Part shown: positions 9,690 to 20,151 of the stretch, piece after piece
Layout of the letters: each line of letters starts with the position of its first letter
How positions within the stretch are numbered: the first letter of the stretch is position 1
NCBI GenBank assembly: GCA_946481345.1
Contig: CAMLMY010000009.1
Location: 1 to 64,000 of the forward strand
Length of the DNA stretch: 64,000 nucleotides
Direction: 5' to 3'
Source: an uncultured Gilliamella sp.
GTDB taxonomy: Bacteria > Pseudomonadota > Gammaproteobacteria > Enterobacterales > Orbaceae
The notes under the pieces: model-generated
Told to the model about the DNA's origin: nothing
What the model saw: only the letters and a program-made list of their open reading frames with translations
Database searches by the model: none
Translations under genes and position numbers: made by a program

Positions 9690-11975
9690 TTAAATTTTAC
9701 AAGCTCCACCTTCACAGCCATCGTCACTTCCAGTTAATGCGATATCACCTTGAATATCTTCAGCACCATCACGAGTATTATGATAATAAAGTGTTTTTAC
9801 GCCAAATTTATAAGCTGTCAGTAAATCAGCTAATAATTGTTTCATTGGTACTTTATCATTTGGGAATTTAGTTGGATCATAATTAGTATTGGCTGAAATG
9901 GATTGATCTATAAATTTCTGCATAATTCCAACTAAATGCAAATAACCCGTATTATTTGGAATTTGCCATAACAATTCATAAGCATTTTTTAGATTTTCAT
10001 AATCCGGTACGACTTGTCTTAAAATACCATCTTTTGATGCTTTAACACTAATATAACCGCGAGGAGGTTCAATACCATTAGTTGCATTAGAAATTTGTGA
10101 TGAAGTTTCTGATGGCATTAATGCTGATAAAGTCGAGTTACGTAAACCATAAGTTTTTATTGATTCACGTAATGATTCCCAATCATAATGTAATGGTTCA
10201 TTACTAATGGTGTCTAAATCTTTTTTATACGTATCAATCGGTAAAATACCTTGTGAGTAAGTTGTTTCATTAAATAGTGAGCAAGCACCTTTTTCTTTCG
10301 CTAAACTGTTAGAAGCTTTTAACAAATAATATTGCATAGCTTCAAAAGTGCGGTGTGTTAAATTATTGGCGCTGCCGTCAGAATATTTAACGCCATGTTT
10401 AGCTAAATAGTAGGCATAGTTGATCACGCCAACGCCTAGTGTTCGACGATTGATCGATGAGTTACGGGCAGCCGGTACGGGGTAATCTTGATAGTCAAGC
10501 AGTGAGTCAAGGGCACGTACGGTTAAATCCGCTAATTCTTCAAAATCATCAAGAGAATCAATTTTTCCTAAGTTGAAAGCAGACAGGGTACAAAGTGCAA
10601 TTTCCCCTTTTTCATCATTAACATTATTAAGAGGTTTAGTTGGTAACGCAATTTCCATACATAAATTGGATTGATGGACAGGCGCTAATTGTGCATCAAA
10701 TGGACTATGAGTATTACAATGATCAACATTTTGTATATAGATTCGACCCGTTGAAGCACGTTCTTGCATTAACAATGAAAAGAGTTCAATTGCTTTTACT
10801 ACACGTTTGCGGATAGTTACGTCTTGTTCATATTGATGATAAAGTGTTTCAAATTTATTTTGATCAGCAAAAAATGCATCATAAAGTCCAGGTACATCTG
10901 ATGGACTAAATAGTGTTATATTTTCGTTTTTAATCAGCCGTTGATACATCAACTTATTAATTTGAACGCCATAATCCAAATGACGAACTCGGTTTTCTTC
11001 TACACCACGGTTATTTCGTAAAACAAGTAGGCTTTCAACTTCTAAATGCCAGATTGGGTAAAATACGGTAGCTGCACCACCACGTACACCGCCTTGTGAA
11101 CATGATTTAACCGCCGTTTGAAAATATTTATAAAATGGAATACATCCAGTATGAAAAGCTTCTCCACCTCGAATTGAACTCCCTAAAGCACGAATACGTC
11201 CCGCATTGACACCAATACCTGCGCGTTGTGATACATATTTGACAATTGCACTCGCCGTTGCATTAATTGAATCTAGGCTATCATCACATTCAATAAGGAC
11301 ACATGAGCTAAATTGACGTGTTGGGGTTCTAACGCCTGCCATAATGGGTGTTGGCAATGAAATTTTAAATGTTGACACAGCATCGTAAAAACGTTTGATA
11401 TAATCAAGTCGAGTCTCTTTTGGGTAATTAGCAAAAAGACAAGCAGCAACTAAAATATATAAAAATTGTGCACTTTCATAAATTTCACCTGATACACGGT
11501 TTTGTACTAAATATTTACCTTCTAGCTGTTTTACTGCTGCGTAGGAAAAAGACATATCTCGCCAGTGATCAATCATCTTATCCATTTGTTCAAACTCTTC
11601 TTGAGTATAATCTTCAAGTAAATGTTTGTCATAACGTTTACTCTCTACTAATTTTTTAACGTGTTCAAAAAGAGGCGGTGGGGTAAATTGATTAAAAGCT
11701 TTTTTACGTAAATGAAAAATGGCTAAACGAGCAGCTAAATATTGATAATCAGGTGTTTCTTGTGAAATCAGATCGGCTGCGGCTCGAATAATTGTTTCAT
11801 GAATATCAGATGTACGAATGCCATCATAAAATTGGATATGTGAGCGTAACTCAACTTGGGAAACTGAAACATTCTCTAATCCCTCTGCTGCCCAAGTAAT
11901 TACTTTATGGATCTTATCAAGATTAATCGGTTCTTTTTTACCATCTCGTTTAGTAACGAGCATTAATTTATTCAT
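9690..11975 (-). CDS. nrdA: Class Ia ribonucleotide reductase alpha subunit
   Basis: 761 aa; ATP-cone N-terminus, catalytic core, redox-active C-terminus GCEGGACKI. Confidence 0.97.
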   Translation of the reverse strand: MNKLMLVTKRDGKKEPINLDKIHKVITWAAEGLENVSVSQVELRSHIQFYDGIRTSDIHETIIRAAADLISQETPDYQYLAARLAIFHLRKKAFNQFTPPPLFEHVKKLVESKRYDKHLLEDYTQEEFEQMDKMIDHWRDMSFSYAAVKQLEGKYLVQNRVSGEIYESAQFLYILVAACLFANYPKETRLDYIKRFYDAVSTFKISLPTPIMAGVRTPTRQFSSCVLIECDDSLDSINATASAIVKYVSQRAGIGVNAGRIRALGSSIRGGEAFHTGCIPFYKYFQTAVKSCSQGGVRGGAATVFYPIWHLEVESLLVLRNNRGVEENRVRHLDYGVQINKLMYQRLIKNENITLFSPSDVPGLYDAFFADQNKFETLYHQYEQDVTIRKRVVKAIELFSLLMQERASTGRIYIQNVDHCNTHSPFDAQLAPVHQSNLCMEIALPTKPLNNVNDEKGEIALCTLSAFNLGKIDSLDDFEELADLTVRALDSLLDYQDYPVPAARNSSINRRTLGVGVINYAYYLAKHGVKYSDGSANNLTHRTFEAMQYYLLKASNSLAKEKGACSLFNETTYSQGILPIDTYKKDLDTISNEPLHYDWESLRESIKTYGLRNSTLSALMPSETSSQISNATNGIEPPRGYISVKASKDGILRQVVPDYENLKNAYELLWQIPNNTGYLHLVGIMQKFIDQSISANTNYDPTKFPNDKVPMKQLLADLLTAYKFGVKTLYYHNTRDGAEDIQGDIALTGSDDGCEGGACKI

Positions 11976-12033
11976 TTTTCATCCAATGTCCTGTTGTTTT
12001 GTGAAAGATATAATAATTGATATTTGTCAAAAT

Positions 12034-12049
12034 ATACAATATATAGTGC
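12034..12049. promoter_or_regulatory. NrdR box 1 upstream of nrdA
   Basis: ataCAATATATAGtgc matches the NrdR-box consensus acaCwATATaTwGtgt; 59 bp upstream of nrdA ATG. Confidence 0.82.
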
Positions 12050-12064
12050 CTATTAATAAATTAA

Positions 12065-12080
12065 TTACTATATATAGTAT
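12065..12080. promoter_or_regulatory. NrdR box 2 upstream of nrdA
   Basis: ttaCTATATATAGtat; centre-to-centre distance 31 bp from box 1, i.e. three helical turns, typical of NrdR tandem boxes. Confidence 0.82.
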
Positions 12081-12274
12081 ATTTATTAATTTATAATATT
12101 GATTTTAAGAACTAAAACTGGTTAATAAAGTTTTAAATAGTTGATAATGTTAAATTATATAATGATAATAATGTGAGATGACGACTAAAATAAACACAAA
12201 AAAATGAGTAGTTAAGAATTTACTAATGAATCGTTTTTTGAAGTTATTATTTAAGAGTTAACATTCAAGAAAAA

Positions 12275-12300
12275 TAAGCTCTATTTACAAATAGAGCTTA
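12275..12300 (-). terminator. Terminator hairpin downstream of the 464-aa secreted protein gene
   Basis: TAAGCTCTATTT ac AAATAGAGCTTA, 12-bp perfect arms; followed by TTTTTC on the minus strand. Confidence 0.75.
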
Positions 12301-12316
12301 AAAAGTTATTAATGCT

Positions 12317-13711
12317 TTATTTAGGTATTGAGGCGCATACACCATTTTTATTTTCTTTTTCGTTAGAACGACAGTGATATACGCCTGAATCTATATGTAA
12401 GTCACAAACTTGCCCTTCACCGTCATCTCCTGCTGTTGGTTCCCATACATAAAAGCGTTTGTAACTGCCATTTTTATGAGGTGCAAAAGAACCTGGATAA
12501 GATTGTTGATTTGCATCACCCCATTCACTGATTAATCTGCCTATTTCACGTGAAAGTTGAGCTTCACCTTTTGATCCTAAAACAGCATTACTTATTTCCT
12601 CAGCATTACTCAATTCATAATGACCTTTTTTAGCTGCACATTCAGCAACAACATCAGCGACTTCACCTGTTACTGCTTTATATACGTCTCCATCAATTTT
12701 TTGTTTCCAAGCATCGAACCACATAGTTAAAGTGAATGTATATTGAATTTTTTTATTGTTTTTTTTATTTACTCCTTCAATAATAACTTTATACCCTTTG
12801 CCTGAACCGATAACATACTCCCAAGCTTTTTCTGTATCTTGAGCATCTGGTCCATTAAATAATACCGTAACTACATTCGCATCACTGTCATCAATACTAA
12901 CAAGTTCGCTACCTTGCTTTACATGCCAATTATAATTATTGACGATACCATCTTTAGATAAAAGTAGATCAAATTTAGCCCCGTAAAAACCGGTAGTTGG
13001 AAAGTTTTTTGTTGGATCAATATTCGATTGAATTAAAAATCCATTGTCGGCATCCCACTGATTTTTTTCACTACCAATAACACTATTAGGTTTTAATTCA
13101 GGTCTGGCAAAGCAAATGCCAACATCATCAACAACTGTATATGTTACTGATGGTTGAGTTTTGATAATGTTATTAGGATAGGTATTATCATTAGGATCAC
13201 CATATTGAGAAAATAGGACTAAATTAGCAGATAGTTTCACTTTAAAAGGTGCATATTTTTCTTCAGCAGCCAATGAACAAAATGTATCATTATCTTTTGG
13301 TGTAAATTCAATATCATTATTGTTAGCATCTGTATAGTACCATACCATACTAATATCATCGTCAGCCACTAAATAATCTAATTTATCACCATCCCTATCA
13401 AAAAATTCATTTTCATCAGGTTGTCTAATCATTATTGAAGGTGACAATTGATTAGCAAATGGATAGGCAGTTGGAATCGGCATTTTAGCTATTTCTTTCT
13501 GACCATAATAAGTGTGATTAGAAATCATCAAACCAAATAACTGCAAATTATCAATATTCGTCTCTAATTCTTGTGATAAAGATGGACGCGCTCCTTGGAT
13601 TGTTTGTGCTGTCTGGGCTGTAAAATATCCATAACTGCTGGTAGAAAATTGCAATAAAAGGAAAGTATAAGTAATTTTTTTTATATGACGGCTAATGGTT
13701 ATTAATTTCAC
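12317..13711 (-). CDS. Putative secreted protein, paralogue A (possible invasin/SinI-like C-terminal domain)
   Basis: 464 aa; N-terminal hydrophobic signal (ITYTFLLLQFSTSSYG); paralogous to 14382..15785 along its length; C-terminal pattern SREIGRLISEWGDANQQSYPGSF...CDLHIDSGVYHCR resembles C-type-lectin-like ends of invasin-associated proteins (weak). Confidence 0.6.
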   Translation of the reverse strand: MKLITISRHIKKITYTFLLLQFSTSSYGYFTAQTAQTIQGARPSLSQELETNIDNLQLFGLMISNHTYYGQKEIAKMPIPTAYPFANQLSPSIMIRQPDENEFFDRDGDKLDYLVADDDISMVWYYTDANNNDIEFTPKDNDTFCSLAAEEKYAPFKVKLSANLVLFSQYGDPNDNTYPNNIIKTQPSVTYTVVDDVGICFARPELKPNSVIGSEKNQWDADNGFLIQSNIDPTKNFPTTGFYGAKFDLLLSKDGIVNNYNWHVKQGSELVSIDDSDANVVTVLFNGPDAQDTEKAWEYVIGSGKGYKVIIEGVNKKNNKKIQYTFTLTMWFDAWKQKIDGDVYKAVTGEVADVVAECAAKKGHYELSNAEEISNAVLGSKGEAQLSREIGRLISEWGDANQQSYPGSFAPHKNGSYKRFYVWEPTAGDDGEGQVCDLHIDSGVYHCRSNEKENKNGVCASIPK

Positions 13712-14323
13712 TATTTTTTATCTTTCATTAAATGTTCATTGGATAAAAGAAAGTTTATTTACGTAAACTTATCTATATTTACAAAAGAGTATAGCTTAAT
13801 TAATTAAGTTTAATTGGAACGAAAAACAGTTAAATAATAGTTAATTCATGTGATTAACGGATGTAAGGTTTTAGCTATAGGATTAAAAGCTTTTTAAAAC
13901 TGATAATGAAGTTAACTATTATTAATTGTTATATTGATAATTATTAGTTAGATATGAGTAAAATAAAGAGTTAAAAAAGAACAAACAGTTAAATGATAAT
14001 CTATGAATAGATAGTCATTGTAATACACAGAAATTTTTCTAATGTTTATATATCGATTTAACAACATTATTTTTATCTTTACTATCCTCATATCGGTAAT
14101 GACACTTTTCATTCAATAAATATCACTAGATGTATTATTGAGTTCATTAGAAAAACAAAAATATTAAAATCAAAAAAGATGATTAAAATGAATAGAATTC
14201 TTATATCACTCATTTTTTAGCCTTAATAGGAAATCAACCGTTATTAAAGGTTATATTATTGCTTTTTGAAAGGAATAAATAATACGAAAGGTATTGAAGA
14301 AAAGAACAATCATTTAAATGACA

Positions 14324-14349
14324 ATGACCATCTGTTTATAGATGGTCAT
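14324..14349 (-). terminator. Terminator-like hairpin downstream of the 467-aa secreted protein gene
   Basis: ATGACCATCT gtttat AGATGGTCAT, 10-bp perfect arms; weak T-run on the minus strand. Confidence 0.55.
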
Positions 14350-14381
14350 ATATTTAAAGAAAATTGACTGGCGTTTAGATA

Positions 14382-15785
14382 TTATGGCTTAAAGGAAGCA
14401 CAGATAGCATTTTTATGTTCCCTTTCTCTATCACGGCAATGATATTTTCCAGAGTCAAGATGTATGTCACAATACTTCCCATCTTGATAATCATCACCTT
14501 CAAAACTTTGGTCAAATACATAAAAACGTTTGTCGGCACCAGCACTTGTAGGACCAAAAGAGCCAGGATAATTTCTCGCATCAATATCACCCCATTCACT
14601 TAGCAATTTTCCAATTTCACGTGAAAATTGACCTTTTCCTTTAGAATCTAAATCTGCGTTACTTATTTCCTCAGCATGAGCTACACGATAATGCCCCCCT
14701 TTACTTTCACATCCCTCAATTACTTTATTAAGCTCAGCTGTTGTTGACATAGTACCTATTGGTGTCCAATACTCATACCATTGAGTAATTGTAAATGCAT
14801 ATTGAATTATTTTATCTGTATCTTTCCTTTTTCCTTCAATGATAACTGGGTACCCTTTGCTAGAGCCCATAATAAGATCCCAAGCTTTTTTTGAATCTCG
14901 TGCACTTTCTCCGTTAAATACCACTATAGGTGGTTTATTAGCCTTTTTCGCATCTCTTTCAACATTAACAAGTTCACTACCTTGTTTTACATACCAATCA
15001 TACCCATCATAAATACCTTTTTGGGATAGAATTAGCTCAAATCTAGCGCCATAAAAACCAGTAGTTGGAAAGTTTTTTGTTGGTTCTTCAATTGATTGAG
15101 TGAAGAAACCATTTTTTTTATCAAAATGATTACTACCACCATCAACAACATCACCCGGACGTAATTCCGGTTTTGCATAACAAACACCGACATCCTCTAC
15201 AATAGTAAAAGTTGCCGACGGTTGATTCTCAATGACGTCATTCGGATAAGTAGTAAAATCAGGATCACCGAATTTGGAAAATAGGACTAAATCAGCCGAT
15301 AATTTCACTTTAAAAGGTGCATATTTTTTGTCTTCAGCCAGTGAACAAAAAGTATCAGTGCTTTTTGGTTTAAATTCAACTAGTTGGTTTTTAGCGTTTG
15401 TGAAATACCATACAATATCAATAGCTGGCTCAGCGGCTATAAAATCTAATTCATCACCCTCCCTATCAAAGTATTCGGTACTATCTGGTTGTTTAACTAT
15501 CGCTGTAATTTGATTATAAAATGGAGAGTTGGGTCGAACTGGCGCGTTAGCGATTTCTTCTTCACCATAATAATTCTTATTATTAATACGCAAACCAAAT
15601 AACGGTTTCAATTCACCTGTATTTATTAAACTACTTTCTAACTCATCTGATAATCTTGGTTTTGTTCCTTGAATTGTTTTAGCTGTTTCGATAGTCAAGT
15701 TAGCATAACTTAACTGAAAAAAAGGTAATAGCAGCAAAGCATACCGAGTTTTTTTTAAGGATCTGATCATTGTATTCACTTTCAT
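14382..15785 (-). CDS. Putative secreted protein, paralogue B
   Basis: 467 aa; signal-like N-terminus (RYALLLLPFFQLSYA); shares ...KNFPTTGFYGA.FDL/ELLLS..., ...AEEISNA.L.SKG...SREIG.L.SEWGD... and C-terminal CD.HLDSG.YHCR with paralogue A. Confidence 0.6.
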   Translation of the reverse strand: MKVNTMIRSLKKTRYALLLLPFFQLSYANLTIETAKTIQGTKPRLSDELESSLINTGELKPLFGLRINNKNYYGEEEIANAPVRPNSPFYNQITAIVKQPDSTEYFDREGDELDFIAAEPAIDIVWYFTNAKNQLVEFKPKSTDTFCSLAEDKKYAPFKVKLSADLVLFSKFGDPDFTTYPNDVIENQPSATFTIVEDVGVCYAKPELRPGDVVDGGSNHFDKKNGFFTQSIEEPTKNFPTTGFYGARFELILSQKGIYDGYDWYVKQGSELVNVERDAKKANKPPIVVFNGESARDSKKAWDLIMGSSKGYPVIIEGKRKDTDKIIQYAFTITQWYEYWTPIGTMSTTAELNKVIEGCESKGGHYRVAHAEEISNADLDSKGKGQFSREIGKLLSEWGDIDARNYPGSFGPTSAGADKRFYVFDQSFEGDDYQDGKYCDIHLDSGKYHCRDREREHKNAICASFKP

Positions 15786-16456
15786 GTTTAAAATTGTTAA
15801 TTGTTACTTTTATTATGTAATTATTTGTTTTATATATATTGCATATTGTTTTTTCAATTAATCATTCAATATATCGAATGATTAATGAGCTGATTATAAT
15901 AAAAATAATATAGCTAGTCGATCAATTATATTCAAAATCGCTGTTTTTTTTAATTTTTATCAAAAAACATTCTTTAAATTTTAAAAATCAATTATATAGC
16001 TAATAATAATTTAAAAAATGGGCATCATATATACAATTCGCAGATCCTATCTCATAAATATTTTTTAATAAACAATATTTTTGTCAATTTTTGTTTATTT
16101 AAAATATTATAATTTATTGTATATACGATAATAATATCTCTTAATGTAAATGATACGTATTATTAAATATATTGAGTGGTATACAATTTTAAATATGGAC
16201 TAGTAAAATTAACGTATCTTAGGCCATGAATTAATGATCTTTGTAACCTTTTTCTAAATTGATTGTGATAATATCGGAACATAACAATAGTTTTTGGCAA
16301 TTAATATTTACGAAGAAATTATCAATATATTAAGTTAAGCGTCACTAAGCTTTGTGTAACTTTTGAGAATTGTCCATCCACTAAAAGAAATACATGTTTA
16401 ATTTCGTTAAATAGAAAGTAATCACTTTGTCATGAGATGACCATTTTTCAAATATT

Positions 16457-17797
16457 TTAATCTTTTGAGGATTTATAACGTTGAATTGGGCTGGATTGAT
16501 TTTGCGATTCTAACCAAGCAAGTTTGTCACTATAATTTTTTTCGGCTCCCCGCGTGGTTGGATAATAATATTTGCTATCGGCTAGTTCAGGTGGAAAATA
16601 ATTTTCTCCTGCTGCAAACGCATTAGGTTCATCATGAGCATAACGATACTGAGCTCCGTAGCCTAATTTTTTCATTAAATTTGTTGGTGCATTACGTAAA
16701 TGTTCTGGAACATCATAATCAGGCTTCGATTGTGCATCGAGCATAGCTTGTTTAAAAGCTAAATACACGGCATTACTTTTTGGTGCGCAAGCAAGATAGA
16801 CAATTGCTTGGGCGATAGCACGTTCACCTTCAGCCGGACCAACACGTGTAAAGCAATCCCATGCAGCGAGTGCAACTTGCATTGCCCTTGGATCGGCATT
16901 ACCTACGTCTTCTGACGCTATGGCTAATAATCGACGGGCAACATAAAGTGGATCACCACCTGCTGAAATGATTCTCGCATACCAGTAAAGTGCCGCATCA
17001 GGAGCTGAACCTCGAATAGATTTGTGAACAGCAGAAATTAAATCATAATAACGATCACCTTGATTATCAAATCGAGCACTACGTTCGCCTATCACTTCTT
17101 TAAGTAATGTAGGTGTAAGCGGTTGTCCGTCAGACATATCTACTAAAAGTTCAAGGGTATTTAGGGCGCGTCGAGCATCTCCACCCACAAATTCAGCAAT
17201 CTGTTTTTTGGTTTCATCGGGTAGCTCAATGTTATACTTACCATATCCGCGCTGTGGATCGTCCATTGCTTGTTGTAAAATTAACTCAATGTCATTTGTG
17301 GTTAATGATTTGAGCAGATACACACGAGCACGCGATAATAATGCAGAATTTAATTCAAATGAAGGATTTTCAGTGGTAGCACCTATAAATGTTACCGTAC
17401 CATTTTCAACATAGGGTAAAAATGCATCTTGTTGACTTTTGTTAAAACGGTGAACTTCATCAACAAATAAAATAGTACGAATCCCCGCTTGCTGATTGAT
17501 TTTTGCTCTTTCAATAGCTTCGCGAATATCTTTGATCCCTGACGTTACTGCTGAAACTCTTTCGACTTTTGCGTTAGCATGATGGGCAATGATTTCAGCG
17601 AGAGTCGTTTTACCTGTACCAGGCGGTCCCCATAAAATCATCGAATGTAAATTACCCGCTGCAATTGCTTTGGGTAGTGGTTTGTTTGCACCTAAAAGCT
17701 GTGTTTGACCAATATATTCTGATAACGTACGAGGACGCATTCTTGCCGCTAAAGGCTTAAATTCTTCTGTCGTAAATTCAAAAGACATACTAGGCAT
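16457..17797 (-). CDS. rarA: Replication-associated recombination protein A (AAA+ ATPase)
   Basis: 446 aa; Walker [13 protein letters not shown], Walker [11 protein letters not shown], MgsA C-terminal domain. Confidence 0.96.
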   Translation of the reverse strand: MPSMSFEFTTEEFKPLAARMRPRTLSEYIGQTQLLGANKPLPKAIAAGNLHSMILWGPPGTGKTTLAEIIAHHANAKVERVSAVTSGIKDIREAIERAKINQQAGIRTILFVDEVHRFNKSQQDAFLPYVENGTVTFIGATTENPSFELNSALLSRARVYLLKSLTTNDIELILQQAMDDPQRGYGKYNIELPDETKKQIAEFVGGDARRALNTLELLVDMSDGQPLTPTLLKEVIGERSARFDNQGDRYYDLISAVHKSIRGSAPDAALYWYARIISAGGDPLYVARRLLAIASEDVGNADPRAMQVALAAWDCFTRVGPAEGERAIAQAIVYLACAPKSNAVYLAFKQAMLDAQSKPDYDVPEHLRNAPTNLMKKLGYGAQYRYAHDEPNAFAAGENYFPPELADSKYYYPTTRGAEKNYSDKLAWLESQNQSSPIQRYKSSKD

Positions 17798-17972
17798 AAC
17801 ACATTGAGTCCAATTTTAGATAATTATAGGTATTATATACTTGTTAGATGAAATTAGTGAAAAAGAAAAGAAAATATCTTTTCCCTCTAACTAAAAAACA
17901 GTAATATTTTAAGCAAATTCAATTATCAAAGTTGATTTGAATATTGCCAAATAAAGTACATAAGGATGAGTT

Positions 17973-18566
17973 ATGAAAAAGTTTTTATTGTTAATGGGAT
18001 TGTTGACTAGCGTATCAGTATGGGCTGGCGATAAAGAGTTATTACAACAACGTCTTAATAAAATTGATGGATTTTATGCACATTTTTCTCAAGAAGTGAA
18101 AACAGCTGATAATCAATTGGTACAAGAGGGGAGAGGAGAACTTTGGGTTACCAGACCTTATTATTTTAATTGGACAATGAATGAACCTGATGAAACTTCA
18201 ATTATCTCTGATGGAACAGATATGTGGGTTTATACGCCGGCGGTTGATCAAGTAAGTGTCATGGATTTAAAAAAAGCAGTGGATAATCGATTGATGCTAC
18301 TGATAACTGATAGTCACAATGCCATTTGGAATGTTTATAATGTGACTCGTAAACAAGATTCATTTACATTAAAACCAACAGATGGATCCAATCAGGATTT
18401 TGTTATTTCGGTATTACCAACTGGCATGATTTCTAACTTTTCCATTATTGAAGAAGATGGACAACGTAGCTACTATGAATTATCTAACCAAAAACTTGGC
18501 AAAGTTGACTTAGGCAAATTTAAATTTACACCACCAGCAGGTATAGCGATTGATGATCAACGTTAG
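17973..18566 (+). CDS. lolA: Outer membrane lipoprotein carrier protein LolA
   Basis: 197 aa; signal peptide MKKFLLLMGLLTSVSVWA; LolA pattern (FYAHFSQEVKTADNQLVQEGRGELWVTRPYYFNWTMNEPDE). Confidence 0.95.
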   Translation: MKKFLLLMGLLTSVSVWAGDKELLQQRLNKIDGFYAHFSQEVKTADNQLVQEGRGELWVTRPYYFNWTMNEPDETSIISDGTDMWVYTPAVDQVSVMDLKKAVDNRLMLLITDSHNAIWNVYNVTRKQDSFTLKPTDGSNQDFVISVLPTGMISNFSIIEEDGQRSYYELSNQKLGKVDLGKFKFTPPAGIAIDDQR

Positions 18567-18696
18567 TTCTATATAGAGATAATTAGAGTGTGTAGATATT
18601 TACTATCCATATTTCTAGTTAGTTTTTTTATGTTTGACCGTTATTAATAAAGTTAGTCATTAATATCATAAATGTTATAGATCTTTAATAATCATA

Positions 18697-18748
18697 TCAG
18701 ATAAAAGATTATTATTATGTAAAATGTTAGTGAATGTCTTTTATCTGA
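18697..18748. other. Long hairpin in the lolA-exuR convergent spacer
   Basis: TCAGATAAAAGA ...28 nt... TCTTTTATCTGA, 12-bp perfect arms. Confidence 0.55.
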
Positions 18749-18899
18749 AATCAGTTATGCCTATTCAATTTTTCAATAGAATCTTTATGTATCTCTGTGA
18801 AAAATATTGTCAATTTTCAAAATGCTATCAGCTTGTTTAGCATCAATATTTAATAATTTAGGTTTAAAAAATAGCATTGATTTGTGGTCGCCAAAACGG

Positions 18900-18932
18900 C
18901 CGATAAAATAACTTTCTTCATTATTTTATCGG
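18900..18932. other. Second long hairpin in the lolA-exuR convergent spacer (possible terminator)
   Basis: CCGATAAAATAA ctttcttca TTATTTTATCGG, 12-bp perfect arms; short T-run nearby. Confidence 0.55.
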
Positions 18933-18960
18933 AACATTTTTGAAGTATCTTAATGTCGTA

Positions 18961-18973
18961 TTGGTTTGACCAA
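18961..18973. promoter_or_regulatory. FadR/GntR-type palindrome in the lolA-exuR spacer
   Basis: TTGGTttgACCAA fits the TGGTNNNACCA half-site arrangement of the FadR subfamily. Confidence 0.35.
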
Positions 18974-19126
18974 TTTCGATTATCAAATATAAAAAAAGGT
19001 TTTTTGGTATTTATTTGTAATGTTTAAATTAACCAGAGTACCTGATCCCATTATTCGCTTGCCATATAAAATATACGGTCAGTTGATAAAACCTATAAGT
19101 TAACAAGGCATAAATAAGTACAATAA

Positions 19127-19909
19127 TTATTCAAATTCATTTTCATTAATACTAACAACTGGATTATCTGAAAACAGATAGTGATCGCGTTTAGTTTCAA
19201 AATCTTCACTCGCTGCATCAAATAACATTTTTTTCGTATTTTCTAAATGTTGCCACATCGCTAATTTGGCTGCTTTAGGATCGCGATTGATTAATGCTTC
19301 AAGAATTTTATCATGTTCTTCCCACCAGCTTTCGATATCTTGTTGCTGTACATGTTCATGGAGTTTTTTCCATAAAGGATTTAGGGTTCGCTGTCGCCAT
19401 GTTTCTTCAACAATGGTTATTAAAGCCGTATTACGCGTAATCATGGCAATTTGTGTGTGAAATTTTAGATCCCAATCAGAGTCCCGATAGTGATCTTCTT
19501 TTTTTGCATTATGCTGAATTTCTAATAGGTTAACAATATCATCTTTTGTGATCTGAGTTGCAGCAAACTCAGCAATATTACTTTCGATTAATTGACGAGC
19601 TTGTAATAACTCAAATGGCCCTGTTGTAGCAAAATTGAGTCCGTGTGAGTCAGCGATCATATTTATGGTCTGCTGTTTATTGGCAATAACATGTATACCA
19701 GACCCTTTTCTAGCATCAACAAAACCTTCAACTTCTAACATTATAATCGCTTCTCTTACTACCGAACGACTGACTTTTAATTCTTCACAAATGAGTCTTT
19801 CTGACGGTAATTTGCTGCCTACAGGATAAACGCCATTGATAATACGGTTTTTTAATTCTGTAGCGATAACTTGATAAAGACGCTGATGTTCATTCTGTTC
19901 TTGGGTCAT
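19127..19909 (-). CDS. exuR: GntR/FadR-family hexuronate regulator ExuR
   Basis: GntR wHTH ([65 protein letters not shown]) very close to ExuR; divergent from exuT. Start placed at [10 protein letters not shown] (19909) rather than the longer ORF start at 20035. Confidence 0.9.
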   Translation of the reverse strand: MTQEQNEHQRLYQVIATELKNRIINGVYPVGSKLPSERLICEELKVSRSVVREAIIMLEVEGFVDARKGSGIHVIANKQQTINMIADSHGLNFATTGPFELLQARQLIESNIAEFAATQITKDDIVNLLEIQHNAKKEDHYRDSDWDLKFHTQIAMITRNTALITIVEETWRQRTLNPLWKKLHEHVQQQDIESWWEEHDKILEALINRDPKAAKLAMWQHLENTKKMLFDAASEDFETKRDHYLFSDNPVVSINENEFE

Positions 19910-20085
19910 AATAATTTTTGAGTAGTTCCATAATTCAAGTTTGGTACTTAAAATAACATCTAATTGCTTAGAGTTAAACAAGCTTGAATTAAAATTTTGT
20001 AATCTTGTCAGATAATTTTTCAATAAGACGGACAAATGAACAACCGGATTTTTATTGTGGTTATTTGCTATGTTCTGTGATGTAT

Positions 20086-20104
20086 GTCAACTTTTTAAGT
20101 TGAC
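20086..20104. promoter_or_regulatory. Palindromic candidate operator in the exuR-exuT divergent promoter region
   Basis: GTCAACTT ttt AAGTTGAC, 8-bp perfect arms, between divergent exuR and exuT. Confidence 0.55.
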
Positions 20105-20151
20105 TGACATGTTAATATGCGCCAAAATTCATAATGTGTATGGAGCATAAA

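Noticed and set aside
14375-15513. ORFs 14375..14599, 14415..14603 and 15274..15513
   Set aside because: Out-of-frame or antisense to the 467-aa paralogue, which has a signal peptide and a related neighbour.
18961-19126. Possible gene remnant on the minus strand (YGKRIMGSGTLVNLNITNKYQKTFFYI)
   Set aside because: Too short and no confident homology by eye; a blastx would be needed.
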